Positions 17,992 through 30,079 are shown, counted from the stretch's first letter. The stretch is DNA of 64,000 nucleotides from Mycolicibacterium anyangense (GCF_010731855.1 NZ_AP022620.1:310001-374000); one strand, 5' to 3'. Translations and numbers: made by a program. The notes: generated from the letters alone by a model not told the origin.

Positions 17992-19089
17992 TCAGTTGAT
18001 CGGGGCGTTGAGCCACCGCAGGTCGTCGATGATCCCGCGGGCGGCGACCAGGCCCTGCCCGGTCTGCCAGATCTCGTTGTTCACCACGAAGACGCGGTTG
18101 TCCCGGTTGGCCGAGAGCTTGCGCCATGCGGGGCTGTCGAGCACCGCGGGTGCCCTGTCCTTGGCCGCCGGAGAGGTGAAGGACAGGTAGACGATGTCGC
18201 CGTCGGCGGCCGAGAGGTCGGGGGAGCGCTCCAGGTCGGCATCGGTGATCCCGATCTCGACATAGGGCTTGTCGGTAAACCGTTGTGCCGCAGGGCGATC
18301 CACGCCGACATCGGTCAAGACGCTGGCCGCGAAGTTATCGGCACCCCACACCCGCATCGTGGTGTCGGTGAACTGGACGATGGAGGCCTGGAAGTGCGCC
18401 GCGTCATTAGCGGCACCGGCCTGGCGGGCACGGTCGGCGAATCCGGCGAGTAATTCGCCCGTGGCGTCGTTGCGGCCCGTCGCCGCGCCCACGGTGCGCA
18501 GGTTGTCCTGCCACCTGGCTCCGGGAGCGTCGGTGAACACCGTCGGAGCGATGGCCGCCAGTTGTGGGTAGGCCTGCGGGGTCAGCCCCGCCGAGCCCAG
18601 GATGAGGTCCGGTTTGGCCGCGGCGATGGCCGCGAAGTCGGGTGCGGTGCGAGTGCCCGCACCGGGCACGTTGTGGATGACGGTCCCCAGATACGAGGGC
18701 TGACCGGTGGCGCCGTCGGGCAGCGCGGCGGCCACGATCCGCGACTGCAAGCCCAGCGCGCACAGTGCGTCCAGCTCGTCACCGGCGAGCACCACGATCC
18801 GCTGCGGATCGGCCACCACCGCCGTCTCGCCCGCGGCATGCCGCACCGGCGGCGGGGGCGCCGGATCGAGCCGGGCCGGGTCGGGTGCACACGATTCGTC
18901 GGGCCGGCGCTGGTTACCGAGGACACCTGCGCTGGCGATCTTGGTGGTGCTGGTCACCACGCTGCGACTGGCCTGAGGAGACGGGCTCTGCGAGGATCCG
19001 GAACACCCGCTGACGACCGTCATCACGGCGGCGGTGAGCACCGCTGCCGCCGACATCACCACACCCGGGGGAAGACTGCGCAACCGCAC
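17992..19089 (-). CDS. fecB: FecB-type iron-siderophore-binding lipoprotein
   Basis: A 365-residue periplasmic-type binding protein. The N-terminal signal ends in a lipobox (VVSGC), so it is probably lipid-anchored outside the membrane. Downstream, the two-lobed Fe3+-siderophore binding fold is seen (RIVVLAGDELDALCALGL, AAKPDLILGSAGL, DADLERSPDLSAADGDIVYLS). It closely follows the recalled M. tuberculosis FecB, including DDLRWLNAPIN at the C-terminus. The GTG at 19089 was chosen; a TTG at 19116 and an ATG at 19056 are alternatives. M. tuberculosis FecB binds mycobactin-type siderophores and influences the cell wall. It is divergent from ctaD. Confidence 0.9.
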   Translation of the reverse strand: MRLRSLPPGVVMSAAAVLTAAVMTVVSGCSGSSQSPSPQASRSVVTSTTKIASAGVLGNQRRPDESCAPDPARLDPAPPPPVRHAAGETAVVADPQRIVVLAGDELDALCALGLQSRIVAAALPDGATGQPSYLGTVIHNVPGAGTRTAPDFAAIAAAKPDLILGSAGLTPQAYPQLAAIAPTVFTDAPGARWQDNLRTVGAATGRNDATGELLAGFADRARQAGAANDAAHFQASIVQFTDTTMRVWGADNFAASVLTDVGVDRPAAQRFTDKPYVEIGITDADLERSPDLSAADGDIVYLSFTSPAAKDRAPAVLDSPAWRKLSANRDNRVFVVNNEIWQTGQGLVAARGIIDDLRWLNAPIN

Positions 19090-19171
19090 GCCGCCGACCG
19101 TAACACCTGGCCGCAAACCCGCCGCTGAGCTGCGCGCGACGTAGTCATGACGGTATTACGACGCAATGTAG

Positions 19172-21001
<1,830 letters not shown>

Positions 21002-21013
21002 CACGAAAGGTAG

Positions 21014-22334
<1,321 letters not shown>

Positions 22335-22408
22335 AGATCGACCTTTTTGCATGCGGTTACTCGAACGTTCGCTGCGAAGTGTCGGTTTCGGCGGGAGGGC
22401 GCAGCGCC

Positions 22409-23854
22409 CTACACGACCACAGCCGACGGATCAGGGGTAGCCGATCCGGTGACGCTGCGCCACGCTCGGCTCAGCAGCGACACCGCCTCGGTCAGCTGGT
22501 CCTCGGGCAGGGTGAACGGAATCCGGACGAAGCGCTCCAAGGTGCCGTCCACCCCGAATCGCGGACCGGGCGGCAGTTCCACCCCGAGCCGGGATGCCGA
22601 GGCGCACAACGCCGAACTGACCGGCGCGGGCAGCCGCACCCACAGCGACATCCCGCCACCCCCGGGCAGTGGCTGCCACTCCGGTAGGTGTTCGTCGAGC
22701 AGATTGAGCAGGAGGTCGCGACGGCCCCGCAGGATCTCGCGCCGCTCCGGCAGCACGTCCTCGGCGCGTTCGGTGAGAAGGTATGCAGCAGCGAGCTGTT
22801 CGATCACCGAGGTACCCAGGTCGATGGCGGGCCGGATGGCGCGGATGGTCGCCAGGGTGCTCGGCTCGGCACGGATCCAGCCGATACGCAGACCGGCCCA
22901 GAACGACTTCGACAGCGACCCGATCGTGATGATCAGATCGGTCCGCGAGCGCATCGACGCGGCCAGCGGCGGCGGTGTCGGTTCGTCGAGCCAGACATCG
23001 GTCATGGTCTCGTCAACGACGGTGCGGGTACGGGTCTCGGAGATGATGTCCGCCAACCGTTTTCGATCAGCCGCCGACATCGACATGCCCGTCGGGTTGT
23101 GGTTGTCGGGCACCAGGTAGGCCAGCGTCGGGGCGAGTTGGCGAACCGCAGCGTGCAGGGCGTCGAGTTCCCAGCCGTCGCGGGACAGCGCCACCGGCAC
23201 CGGGCGGGCGCCGGCGGTCGAGATCGCAGTCAGCGCACCGTGATACGTAGGCTGTTCGACGAGCACGCGGTCACCGGGCTGGGTGTAGGTGGTCAGGATC
23301 AGCGCAATGGCGTGCTGGGCGCCATTGGTCACCATAATCTGTTCGGGATCGGTCAGAAGGCCTCTGGCGCAATACCGTTCGGCAATCGCCGACCGCAGTG
23401 CCAGCACGCCGCGCAGATCGTGACCGGTCTGTTGCAGATAGCCCGCTGCCTGCTGGGTGGCGGCAGTGAAGGCCTCCTGCACGGCGCTGGCTGGAGCTGC
23501 CAGGGCCGCAACGGCCAGGTTGACCGTCGGTGCCGACTCGGCGGGGATGGCGACCGGAGTGTGTGGCAATGCGATGGTGGCCCGCGCGCCGCGGCGGGCG
23601 TGCAGGTAGCCGGTGTCGCGTAGGTCCGTGTAGGCCGCCGTGATCGTGGTGCGGGATACCCGCAGTGCGTCGGCCAGTGCGCGCTCGCTGGGCAGTCGCG
23701 AGCCGACCGGCAGGCGACCGTCCACGATGAGCATGCGCAGTCCGTCGCCGAGGGCCTGATAACTGGGTCCACTGCGGCTGGACGTACGCCAGTTGCCCAG
23801 TTCCCGGGCCAAGAGGTCCGGATCGAGGGCTCGGGCTGCCATGGAGGTCGTCAT
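22409..23854 (-). CDS. MocR-family (GntR plus aminotransferase) regulator, YczR-like
   Basis: A 481-residue fusion. Residues about 25-90 form a GntR winged helix (YQALGDGLRMLIVDGRLPVGSRLPSERALADAL), and residues about 110-470 form a fold-type I aminotransferase-like domain. The PLP-binding lysine is in TIGSLSKSFWAGLRIGW, and NPTGMSMS and YLVPDNHNPTG are the usual cofactor-region motifs. MocR proteins sense PLP or amino acid adducts. It is divergent from a YczE-type membrane protein operon, the arrangement that defines the YczR subgroup. The start ATG at 23854 was chosen because repeats that look like its own binding sites begin 7 bases upstream. Confidence 0.92.
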   Translation of the reverse strand: MTTSMAARALDPDLLARELGNWRTSSRSGPSYQALGDGLRMLIVDGRLPVGSRLPSERALADALRVSRTTITAAYTDLRDTGYLHARRGARATIALPHTPVAIPAESAPTVNLAVAALAAPASAVQEAFTAATQQAAGYLQQTGHDLRGVLALRSAIAERYCARGLLTDPEQIMVTNGAQHAIALILTTYTQPGDRVLVEQPTYHGALTAISTAGARPVPVALSRDGWELDALHAAVRQLAPTLAYLVPDNHNPTGMSMSAADRKRLADIISETRTRTVVDETMTDVWLDEPTPPPLAASMRSRTDLIITIGSLSKSFWAGLRIGWIRAEPSTLATIRAIRPAIDLGTSVIEQLAAAYLLTERAEDVLPERREILRGRRDLLLNLLDEHLPEWQPLPGGGGMSLWVRLPAPVSSALCASASRLGVELPPGPRFGVDGTLERFVRIPFTLPEDQLTEAVSLLSRAWRSVTGSATPDPSAVVV

Positions 23855-23860
23855 TTGAAG

Positions 23861-23899
23861 GCCAGTATCGGCTAACTGGCTATTGATTGGCAAGCCAGT
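23861..23899. promoter_or_regulatory. Candidate MocR/YczR binding region
   Basis: Three half-sites are present: GCCAGT at 23861-23866, its inverse ACTGGC at 23875-23880, and GCCAGT again at 23894-23899. The two direct copies are exactly 33 bases apart, about three helical turns, and the middle copy is inverted. This mixed direct/inverted layout is typical of MocR operators. It lies between the regulator and the divergent operon and would serve both. Confidence 0.6.
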
Positions 23900-23910
23900 C
23901 CCGCAGAACC

Positions 23911-24087
23911 ATGGTGTACATGAGTACCTGGTTTTCCCGAGTGGCCGAGCGACTGGCGGCCCTCCTCGATCCCTCCGTCGGCCCCTGGAACCCGACATCG
24001 CGGGAGTGGGGTGACGTCGACGCGGACCTTCGCCGCCAGCACGCCGACCTCGACGCCATCCGCGTGCGCTTCAGCGACCACCGATGA
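23911..24087 (+). CDS. Small protein leading the YczE operon, unknown function
   Basis: A 58-residue protein from an ATG at 23911; an ATG at 23920 would give 55 residues. It is rich in charged and tryptophan residues (STWFSRVAERLAALLDPS, PWNPTSREWGD, RRQHADLDAIRVRF) and has no membrane segment. It is predicted to be a mostly helical cytosolic protein. Its TGA overlaps the ATG of the YczE gene (ATGA), which strongly supports its being translated. No family was recognised. It may be a lineage-specific partner of the membrane protein. Confidence 0.65.
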   Translation: MVYMSTWFSRVAERLAALLDPSVGPWNPTSREWGDVDADLRRQHADLDAIRVRFSDHR

Positions 24088-24794
24088 CGGCACTGGCCCG
24101 CGCAAGCGCCCTGCTGATAGGGCTGTGCTGCTACGGGCTGTCGATGGCGATGATGGTCCGCGCCGGCCTGGGCCTGGATCCGTGGGACGTCTTCCACCAG
24201 GGCCTGTCGCTGCATACGCCGATGACGATCGGGATGGCGTCGGCAGTGGTGGGAGTGGTCGTGTTGCTGGCCTGGATTCCGTTGCGCAACCGGCCCGGTA
24301 TCGGGACGGTGGCCAATGTCATCGTCATCGCGGTCACCGTCGACGCCGGTCTGGCGATCTTGTCGGTACCGCAGTCGCTGCCGGGCCGGGTCGGGCTCAT
24401 GGTCGCCGCGGTGGTGCTCAATGCCGTGGCCACCGTGCTCTACGTCGGGGCGGGGCTGGGTCCGGGACCGCGCGACGGCTTGATGACGGGACTTGTTGTG
24501 CGGACCGGGCTTTCGGTTCGGCTGGTGCGCACCGGGATCGAGGCCACCGTACTGTGCCTGGGCTGGCTGCTGGGTGGCAGCGTCGGAGTCGGCACGATCG
24601 TGTACGCGTTCGGCATTGGTCCACTGGTTGCGGTGGTGCTGCGGTTGGTTCCGCCGCGCCTGCTTGCGGTCAGCGGCTGGGCCGCGGTGCACGCGGCCCA
24701 GCGCCGCGCCGGAGCCGGCCGGGTACAGACTGAGGGAGTAAGACTCGCCCATGCCTGCGCAGCGGCCGATCGGAGGGAGAGCACCGCGGGATGA
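24084..24794 (+). CDS. YczE/YitT-like membrane protein
   Basis: A 236-residue protein with five or six transmembrane helices (first at residues about 5-25). It has the family signatures GLGLDPWDVFHQGLS and GAGLGPGPRDGLMTGL, two related loops typical of YczE-family proteins. The last 40 residues are a hydrophilic tail. The role of YczE proteins is not settled; transport or efflux of a small metabolite is often assumed. It is coupled to the upstream small gene and the downstream kinase gene by four-base overlaps and faces its probable regulator, the MocR protein. Confidence 0.85.
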   Translation: MTALARASALLIGLCCYGLSMAMMVRAGLGLDPWDVFHQGLSLHTPMTIGMASAVVGVVVLLAWIPLRNRPGIGTVANVIVIAVTVDAGLAILSVPQSLPGRVGLMVAAVVLNAVATVLYVGAGLGPGPRDGLMTGLVVRTGLSVRLVRTGIEATVLCLGWLLGGSVGVGTIVYAFGIGPLVAVVLRLVPPRLLAVSGWAAVHAAQRRAGAGRVQTEGVRLAHACAAADRRESTAG

Positions 24795-25456
24795 CCAGTG
24801 ACGCGGTCCTGGACCGCCTGGCCGACGATGCGATCGGCATCGCCGGCCCGCCATCGCGGGCGATCCTGGGCATCGCCGGAAGTCCCGGGGCCGGCAAGTC
24901 CACGCTCGTCGAGGAACTCCTGCGCAGGATCGCAGGCCGGCAGGGTCCGGGCTGGGTCGCGCACGTGCCGATGGACGGCTTCCATCTCGCCGACGCGCAA
25001 CTGCGCCGTCTGCGGCGGTTGAACCGCAAGGGTGCTCCGGACACCTTCGACGCCCTGGGATACGCCCATCTACTCGAACGGGTTCGCACCGAGCCCGATT
25101 CGCAGATCTACGCGCCCGGCTTCGATCGGCACCTCGAACAGCCGTTGTCGGCTGCCCTGGTGGTGCCGCCGTCGGCCGAACTGGTGATCACCGAAGGGAA
25201 CTACCTGTTGCTGGACCATCCGCTGTGGTCGCGAGCCAGAGCGACGATGAACCAGGTGTGGCTCGTCACGGCCGACCAGGCGGTGCGAACCAGCCGGCTG
25301 GTGGCGCGCCACGTCGAGTTCGGCAAGAGCCCCCCAGATGCCCGGGACTGGGTCGAGGCCGTCGACGAACGCAACGCGCAGCTGGTGGCGAGCAGCGCCG
25401 CCGTGGCCGACCGGGTGATCGGCAACGGCGCGCACGGCTGGTCGATATCGGCGTGA
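24791..25456 (+). CDS. P-loop nucleoside/small-molecule kinase (uridine kinase/PRK-like)
   Basis: A 221-residue kinase. The Walker A motif GSPGAGKST is at residues 30-38. The DGFHL motif (MDGFHLADAQLRR) and NRKGAPDTFDALGY are typical of the uridine kinase/pantothenate kinase-like subgroup annotated as nucleoside/nucleotide kinases, and ITEGNYLLLD is the Walker-B-like strand. It transfers phosphate from ATP to a small hydroxylated substrate. Because it is translationally coupled to the YczE gene, the substrate may be what that protein transports, that is, trapping by phosphorylation. This link is inference. Confidence 0.85.
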   Translation: MTSDAVLDRLADDAIGIAGPPSRAILGIAGSPGAGKSTLVEELLRRIAGRQGPGWVAHVPMDGFHLADAQLRRLRRLNRKGAPDTFDALGYAHLLERVRTEPDSQIYAPGFDRHLEQPLSAALVVPPSAELVITEGNYLLLDHPLWSRARATMNQVWLVTADQAVRTSRLVARHVEFGKSPPDARDWVEAVDERNAQLVASSAAVADRVIGNGAHGWSISA

Positions 25457-25469
25457 CTACGATGAGCGG

Positions 25470-26324
25470 GTGCCAGTCGACAGGCCAGACGCCGAGGTAG
25501 AAGACACCGATCCCGACCTGCTGATCGACTTCCGGAAGGTCTCGCTGCGCCGCGGCGGGCGCACCCTGGTCGGGCCGGTGACCTGGCAGGTGGAGCTCGA
25601 CGAACGCTGGGTGGTGATCGGACCCAACGGGGCCGGCAAGACCTCGCTGCTGCGTATCGCCGCCGCGATGGAGCACCCGTCGTCCGGCACCGCCTACGTG
25701 CTCGGTGATCGGCTGGGCCGCGTCGACATGTCCGAACTGCGGCAGCGAGTCGGCCTGAGCAGCTCCGCGCTGTCGCAGCGGGTGCCCGACGACGAGGTGG
25801 TCCGCGACCTGGTGGTCTCGGCCGGCTACGCGGTGTTGGGCCGCTGGCGCGAGACCTACGAGGACGTCGACTACGCCCAGGCCGTCGACATGCTGGAAAG
25901 TGTCGGTGCCGAGCATCTGGCCGAGCGGACCTACGGCACGCTGTCCGAGGGCGAACGCAAGCGGGTGCTGATCGCCCGGTCGCTGATGACGGACCCGGAG
26001 CTGCTGCTGCTCGACGAGCCGGCCGCCGGCCTGGATCTGGGCGGGCGCGAGGAACTGGTGGCCCGGCTCGCCGATTTGGCCGCGGATCCGGATTCACCGG
26101 CCATGGTGCTGGTGACTCACCACGTGGAGGAAATCCCGCCCGGCTTCAGCCATTGCCTGATCCTGTCCGAGGGGCAGGTGGTGGCCGCCGGGCTGCTGCA
26201 TGACACGCTGACGGCCGAGAACCTGTCGGCGGCGTTCGGTCAGTCCATCGCCCTGGACACCATCGACGGCCGGTACTTCGCGCGGCGGGTGCGGACCCGC
26301 GCGGCGCACAGGAGGCGAGCATGA
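25470..26324 (+). CDS. ABC transporter ATP-binding protein (Rv3041c type)
   Basis: A 284-residue ATPase with all the motifs of an active nucleotide-binding subunit: Walker A GPNGAGKT (51-58), signature LSEGERKRV, Walker B LLLLDEP and H-loop VTHHVEE. No permease is encoded nearby, so the partner membrane subunit is unknown; it may be a soluble ABC factor. The GTG at 25470 gives the length seen in M. tuberculosis. The stop overlaps the NUDIX gene start (ATGA), placing it in the conserved ABC, NUDIX, EchA17 block. Confidence 0.92.
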   Translation: MPVDRPDAEVEDTDPDLLIDFRKVSLRRGGRTLVGPVTWQVELDERWVVIGPNGAGKTSLLRIAAAMEHPSSGTAYVLGDRLGRVDMSELRQRVGLSSSALSQRVPDDEVVRDLVVSAGYAVLGRWRETYEDVDYAQAVDMLESVGAEHLAERTYGTLSEGERKRVLIARSLMTDPELLLLDEPAAGLDLGGREELVARLADLAADPDSPAMVLVTHHVEEIPPGFSHCLILSEGQVVAAGLLHDTLTAENLSAAFGQSIALDTIDGRYFARRVRTRAAHRRRA

Positions 26325-27142
26325 CCGACAAGCCCGAACCGCTCCCGGTACGTCCGGCGGCGACCGTGATGCTGATCCAGGACACCCCGCAGGGCGGTGT
26401 CGAGGTCTTCCTCATGCGTCGCCACCGCGGGATGGAGTTCGCCGGCGGCGTCATGGTGTTCCCCGGCGGCGGGGTCGACGACCGCGACCGCAACTCCGAT
26501 ATCGACTGGTACGGGCCGAGCCCGGACTGGTGGGCCGGACGGTTCGGCATCGATGAGGGCCTCGCCGAGGCGCTGGTCTGTGCGGCGGCGCGGGAGACCT
26601 TCGAGGAGTCCGGTGTGCTGTTCGCCGGCCCGGCTGATGATCCCGACGGGATCGTCGCCGACGCCTCCGTCTACCACGGGGCCCGGGCGGACCTGGTGGA
26701 CCGCAGCCTGTCGTTCTCCGACTTCCTGCGTTCGGAGAACCTGGTACTGCGCGCCGACTTGCTGCGGCCGTGGGCCAACTGGGTGACCCCGGAGGCGGAG
26801 CGGACCCGTCGCTACGACACCTACTTCTTCGTCGGCGCCCTCCCGCAGGGCCAGCGGGCCGATGGTCACAACACCGAATCCGACCACGCCGCCTGGTCTC
26901 GCCCGGAGGCGGCGATCGAGGACTTCGCCGCAGGGCGTTCGTTCCTGCTGCCCCCGACCTGGACGCAGCTGGACTCGCTGAGTGGCCGCACCGTGGATGA
27001 GGTGCTGGCCCTGGAGCGGCAGATCGTCACAGTTCAGCCGAATCTTGCTATGCACGAGGGTAATTGGGAGATCGAGTTCTTCGACAGCGACCGCTACAAC
27101 GCGGCCCGCAACCGGCGAAGCCCGGTCCGCGGCGGGGAGTGA
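26321..27142 (+). CDS. NUDIX hydrolase (NUDT19-like, split Nudix box)
   Basis: A 273-residue protein. The N-terminal half of the Nudix box (MVFPGGGVDD, residues 45-54) and its second half (ARETFEESG, residues 90-98) are separated by an insertion of about 35 residues. This layout is known from NUDT19/RP2p CoA diphosphatases. Arg91, Glu92, Glu95 and Glu96 supply the metal site. A CoA or acyl-CoA diphosphatase activity fits with the following enoyl-CoA hydratase gene but is not proven. Translation is coupled to the upstream ABC gene by a four-base overlap. Confidence 0.88.
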   Translation: MTDKPEPLPVRPAATVMLIQDTPQGGVEVFLMRRHRGMEFAGGVMVFPGGGVDDRDRNSDIDWYGPSPDWWAGRFGIDEGLAEALVCAAARETFEESGVLFAGPADDPDGIVADASVYHGARADLVDRSLSFSDFLRSENLVLRADLLRPWANWVTPEAERTRRYDTYFFVGALPQGQRADGHNTESDHAAWSRPEAAIEDFAAGRSFLLPPTWTQLDSLSGRTVDEVLALERQIVTVQPNLAMHEGNWEIEFFDSDRYNAARNRRSPVRGGE

Positions 27143-27148
27143 GTAGCG

Positions 27149-27862
27149 GTGCGTGAGTTTGTCAGCATCCACGTCGGTGACCAGTACCCCGGTGTCGGGG
27201 TGCTGCTGCTGGACCGAACCCCGACCAATGCGCTGACCCGGCAGGCCTACCGGGAACTGGCCGCGGCCGCCGCCGAAGTGGGGATGCGTGCCGACATCGC
27301 CACCGTCGTCGTCTACGGCGGCCACCAGGTGTTCTGCACGGGCGACGACGTCCCGGAATTGCGCACCCTCAACCGTGACGAGGCCGTTGCCGCCGACCGG
27401 GTGCGCCGTGCGGCGATCGACGCCGTGGCTGCCATTCCCAAGCCGACCGTGGCGGCTGTCACCGGCTACGCGTTGGGCAGCGGGCTGAGCCTGGCGCTGG
27501 CCGCCGACTGGCGGGTCAGTGGTGACAACGTCAAGTTCGGGGCCACCGAGATCCTGGCCGGATTGGTGCCCGGCGGTGGGGGATGCGAGCGGCTGGCCCG
27601 CGCGGTCGGAGCAGCCCGGGCCAAGGAGTTGGCGTTCAGCGGGCGGTTCGCCGACGCCAAGGAGGCCCTGGCGCTCGGTCTGATCGACGAGATGGTGGCC
27701 CCCGATGACGTCTTCGACGCCGCGGCCGCCTGGGCCGGCCGGTTCGTCGATGCTCCGCCGGCCGCCATCGCGGGCGCCAAAGCACTGATCGACGGTGGAC
27801 TCGATGCTGGTGAGCAGGCACAGCGCTACGGTGAGGTCTTCTCCGCGGGCGCGGGCGGTTAG
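27149..27862 (+). CDS. echA17: Enoyl-CoA hydratase/isomerase family protein
   Basis: A 237-residue crotonase-fold enzyme that probably adds water to 2-enoyl-CoA in beta-oxidation. The oxyanion-hole regions are [11 protein letters not shown] and [13 protein letters not shown]. Both catalytic glutamates of true hydratases are present, in [15 protein letters not shown] and RAKELAFSG. The GTG at 27149 lies 6 bases after the NUDIX stop. The gene order matches M. tuberculosis echA17 (Rv3039c), which supports the symbol. Confidence 0.88.
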   Translation: MREFVSIHVGDQYPGVGVLLLDRTPTNALTRQAYRELAAAAAEVGMRADIATVVVYGGHQVFCTGDDVPELRTLNRDEAVAADRVRRAAIDAVAAIPKPTVAAVTGYALGSGLSLALAADWRVSGDNVKFGATEILAGLVPGGGGCERLARAVGAARAKELAFSGRFADAKEALALGLIDEMVAPDDVFDAAAAWAGRFVDAPPAAIAGAKALIDGGLDAGEQAQRYGEVFSAGAGG

Positions 27863-27872
27863 GCTGCCCTGC

Positions 27873-28850
27873 ATGACGACGACTGACCCGGGGGTCCCCG
27901 CCCCCAATCCGCACGCCACCGCGGAACAGGTCGAGGCCGCGCTCAAGGACAGCAAGCTGGCCCAGATCCTGTATCACGACTGGGAGGCCGAGACCTACGA
28001 CGACAAGTGGTCGATCTCCTACGACAAACGCTGCGTGGACTACGCCCGCGATTTGTTCGACGCCACCGTGCCGCCCGAGGAACTGCGTGAGCTGCCCTAC
28101 GACCGTGCCCTGGAGCTGGGCTGCGGCAGCGGCTTCTTCCTGCTCAACCTGATCCAGGCCGGCGTCGCGCGCCGGGGTTCGGTCACCGATCTGTCCCCGG
28201 GCATGGTCAAGGTGGCTACCCGCAACGGCCAGAACCTGGGCCTGGACATCGACGGCAGGGTCGCCGACGCCGAAGGTATTCCCTACGAGGACAACACTTT
28301 CGACCTCGTGGTCGGGCACGCCGTGCTGCATCACATCCCGGACGTGGAGAAGTCGCTGCGCGAGGTGGTCCGGGTGCTCAAGCCCGGCGGCCGGTTCGTC
28401 TTCGCCGGTGAGCCGACCACCGTCGGCAACACCTACGCCCGATCGCTGTCCACCCTGACCTGGCGGGTCGCCACCAACGTCACCAAGCTGCCCGGCCTGG
28501 GCGACTGGCGCCGGCCGCAGGCCGAGCTCGACGAGTCCTCCCGCGCCGCAGCGTTGGAGGCCGTGGTGGACTTGCACACCTTCGACCCGGCCGACCTCGA
28601 GCGGATGGCGCGCAATGCCGGTGCCCGCGAGGTGTCCACCGCCACCACCGAATTCACCGCCGCGATGCTGGGCTGGCCGCTGCGCACCCTGGAGGCGGCC
28701 GTGCCGCCCGGTCGGTTGGGCTGGGGCTGGGCCAAGTTCGCGTTCAACAGCTGGATCACGTTGAGTTGGGTCGACGACAACCTGTGGCGTCGCGTGGTGC
28801 CCAAGGGCTGGTACTACAACGTGATGATCACCGGGGTCAAACCGTCCTGA
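27873..28850 (+). CDS. Class I SAM-dependent methyltransferase (Rv3038c type)
   Basis: A 325-residue protein. The SAM motif I reads ALELGCGSGFF (residues about 79-89), motif II/post I VTDLSPGMVKVA and motif III DLVVGHAVLHHIPD, a typical Methyltransf_11 core, followed by a long C-terminal part unique to this family (residues 190-325). The ATG at 27873 gives the length of the M. tuberculosis protein; the frame is open further upstream inside echA17. The substrate is unknown. The position in the conserved block before the polymethylated-glucan genes is suggestive only. Confidence 0.9.
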   Translation: MTTTDPGVPAPNPHATAEQVEAALKDSKLAQILYHDWEAETYDDKWSISYDKRCVDYARDLFDATVPPEELRELPYDRALELGCGSGFFLLNLIQAGVARRGSVTDLSPGMVKVATRNGQNLGLDIDGRVADAEGIPYEDNTFDLVVGHAVLHHIPDVEKSLREVVRVLKPGGRFVFAGEPTTVGNTYARSLSTLTWRVATNVTKLPGLGDWRRPQAELDESSRAAALEAVVDLHTFDPADLERMARNAGAREVSTATTEFTAAMLGWPLRTLEAAVPPGRLGWGWAKFAFNSWITLSWVDDNLWRRVVPKGWYYNVMITGVKPS

Positions 28851-30076
28851 CTTTCACGGCCGCCGACGTCGCCTATCTGACCGGCGACGCCGGCCGCGCC
28901 GCGCTGGGCGAGGTCGCGGGTTACCCGCTGACCGATCGGCTCGCCGACGTGGCGGCCATCCGCCGGCGATTCGGCGAGCGCACCACGGTGCTGATCGAAA
29001 CCACGCTGCTGCGCCGCAAGGCCGCCGCCAAGCTCGCCGGGCTCACCGACGTCTCGGAGTGGTTGTTCACCGACGAGGCACTGCAGCAGGCCACCGCGGC
29101 GCCGGTGGCCCGGCATCGTGCCACCCGACTGGCCGGTGCCGACGTGCACGACGCCACCTGCTCGGTCGGCACCGAACTGGCCGCCCTGCGCAACAGTACG
29201 GCGTTCGTGATGGGCAGCGACCTCGACCCGGTCCGGCTGGCCATGGCCCGTAACAACGTTGCCGACGTGCCGGTGTGCCGGGCCGACGCGTTGCGACCGG
29301 TCAGTCGCGACACCGTGGTGTTGATCGACCCCGCCCGGCGTAGCGGGGGACGGCGCCGATTCGACCCACGGGCTTACACCCCGCCGCTCGACGAGGTCCT
29401 CGACGTCTACCGAGACCGGGCGACGGTGATCAAGTGCGCCCCCGGCATCGACTTCGACTCGGTGCGCGGCCTGGGGTTCGACGGGGAGATCGAGGTGACC
29501 TCGGCAGGCGGGTCGGTGCGCGAGGCCTGCCTGTGGTCGGCGCCGCTGGGCACGCCCGGAGTCGGGCGCCGGGCGTCGCTGCTGGACCGCGGCGAGCAGA
29601 TCACCGACGCCGACCCGGACGACTGCCCGGCCGGGCCGCCGGGCCGCTGGATCGTCGACCCGGACGGCGCCGTGGTGCGCGCCGGGCTGGTACGCCACTA
29701 CGGTGCTCGGCACGGGTTGTGGCAACTGGACCCCGACATCGCCTATCTGACCGGTGACGAGCTGCCACCCGGGCTGCGGGGCTTCGAGGTGCTTGACGAG
29801 CTGCCCCTGCGGGAAAAGGTTCTGCGTCAAGCCCTTTCCCGGCACGATTGCGGTCCGCTGGAGATCCTGGTGCGCGGGGTGGATGTGGACCCCGATGCTC
29901 TGCGGCGCAGGCTCAGACCCGCTGGGGCACTGCCGATATCGCTGGTGATCACCCGCATCGGGGCTGGTCCCTCGGAGCGCACCGTGGCCTTCCTGTGCAG
30001 AGCATCGGCCGCCACCGCGGAGCACGGGTACGCTGGCGGCGACGGCGCCGGGGCCGTTCCACAGCGCGAGGAATGA
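28847..30076 (+). CDS. THUMP-like class I SAM methyltransferase (Rv3037c type), non-standard start
   Basis: A protein of about 409 residues. The family-conserved sequence (FTAADVAYLTG) begins right after the upstream stop codon. The only codon there that could initiate is a CTG at 28847-28849, overlapping that stop (CTGA); the nearest standard codons are a TTG at 28766 within the previous gene and a GTG about 34 codons downstream. Motifs seen are DATCSVGTELAAL, SDLDPVRLAMARNN, VLIDPARRSGGRRRF and a C-terminal THUMP-like domain (DPDALRRRLRP). It probably methylates RNA, though this is unproven. In the recalled M. tuberculosis order it borders the MGLP cluster. Confidence 0.85.
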   Translation: MTFTAADVAYLTGDAGRAALGEVAGYPLTDRLADVAAIRRRFGERTTVLIETTLLRRKAAAKLAGLTDVSEWLFTDEALQQATAAPVARHRATRLAGADVHDATCSVGTELAALRNSTAFVMGSDLDPVRLAMARNNVADVPVCRADALRPVSRDTVVLIDPARRSGGRRRFDPRAYTPPLDEVLDVYRDRATVIKCAPGIDFDSVRGLGFDGEIEVTSAGGSVREACLWSAPLGTPGVGRRASLLDRGEQITDADPDDCPAGPPGRWIVDPDGAVVRAGLVRHYGARHGLWQLDPDIAYLTGDELPPGLRGFEVLDELPLREKVLRQALSRHDCGPLEILVRGVDVDPDALRRRLRPAGALPISLVITRIGAGPSERTVAFLCRASAATAEHGYAGGDGAGAVPQREE

Positions 30077-30079
30077 CGC

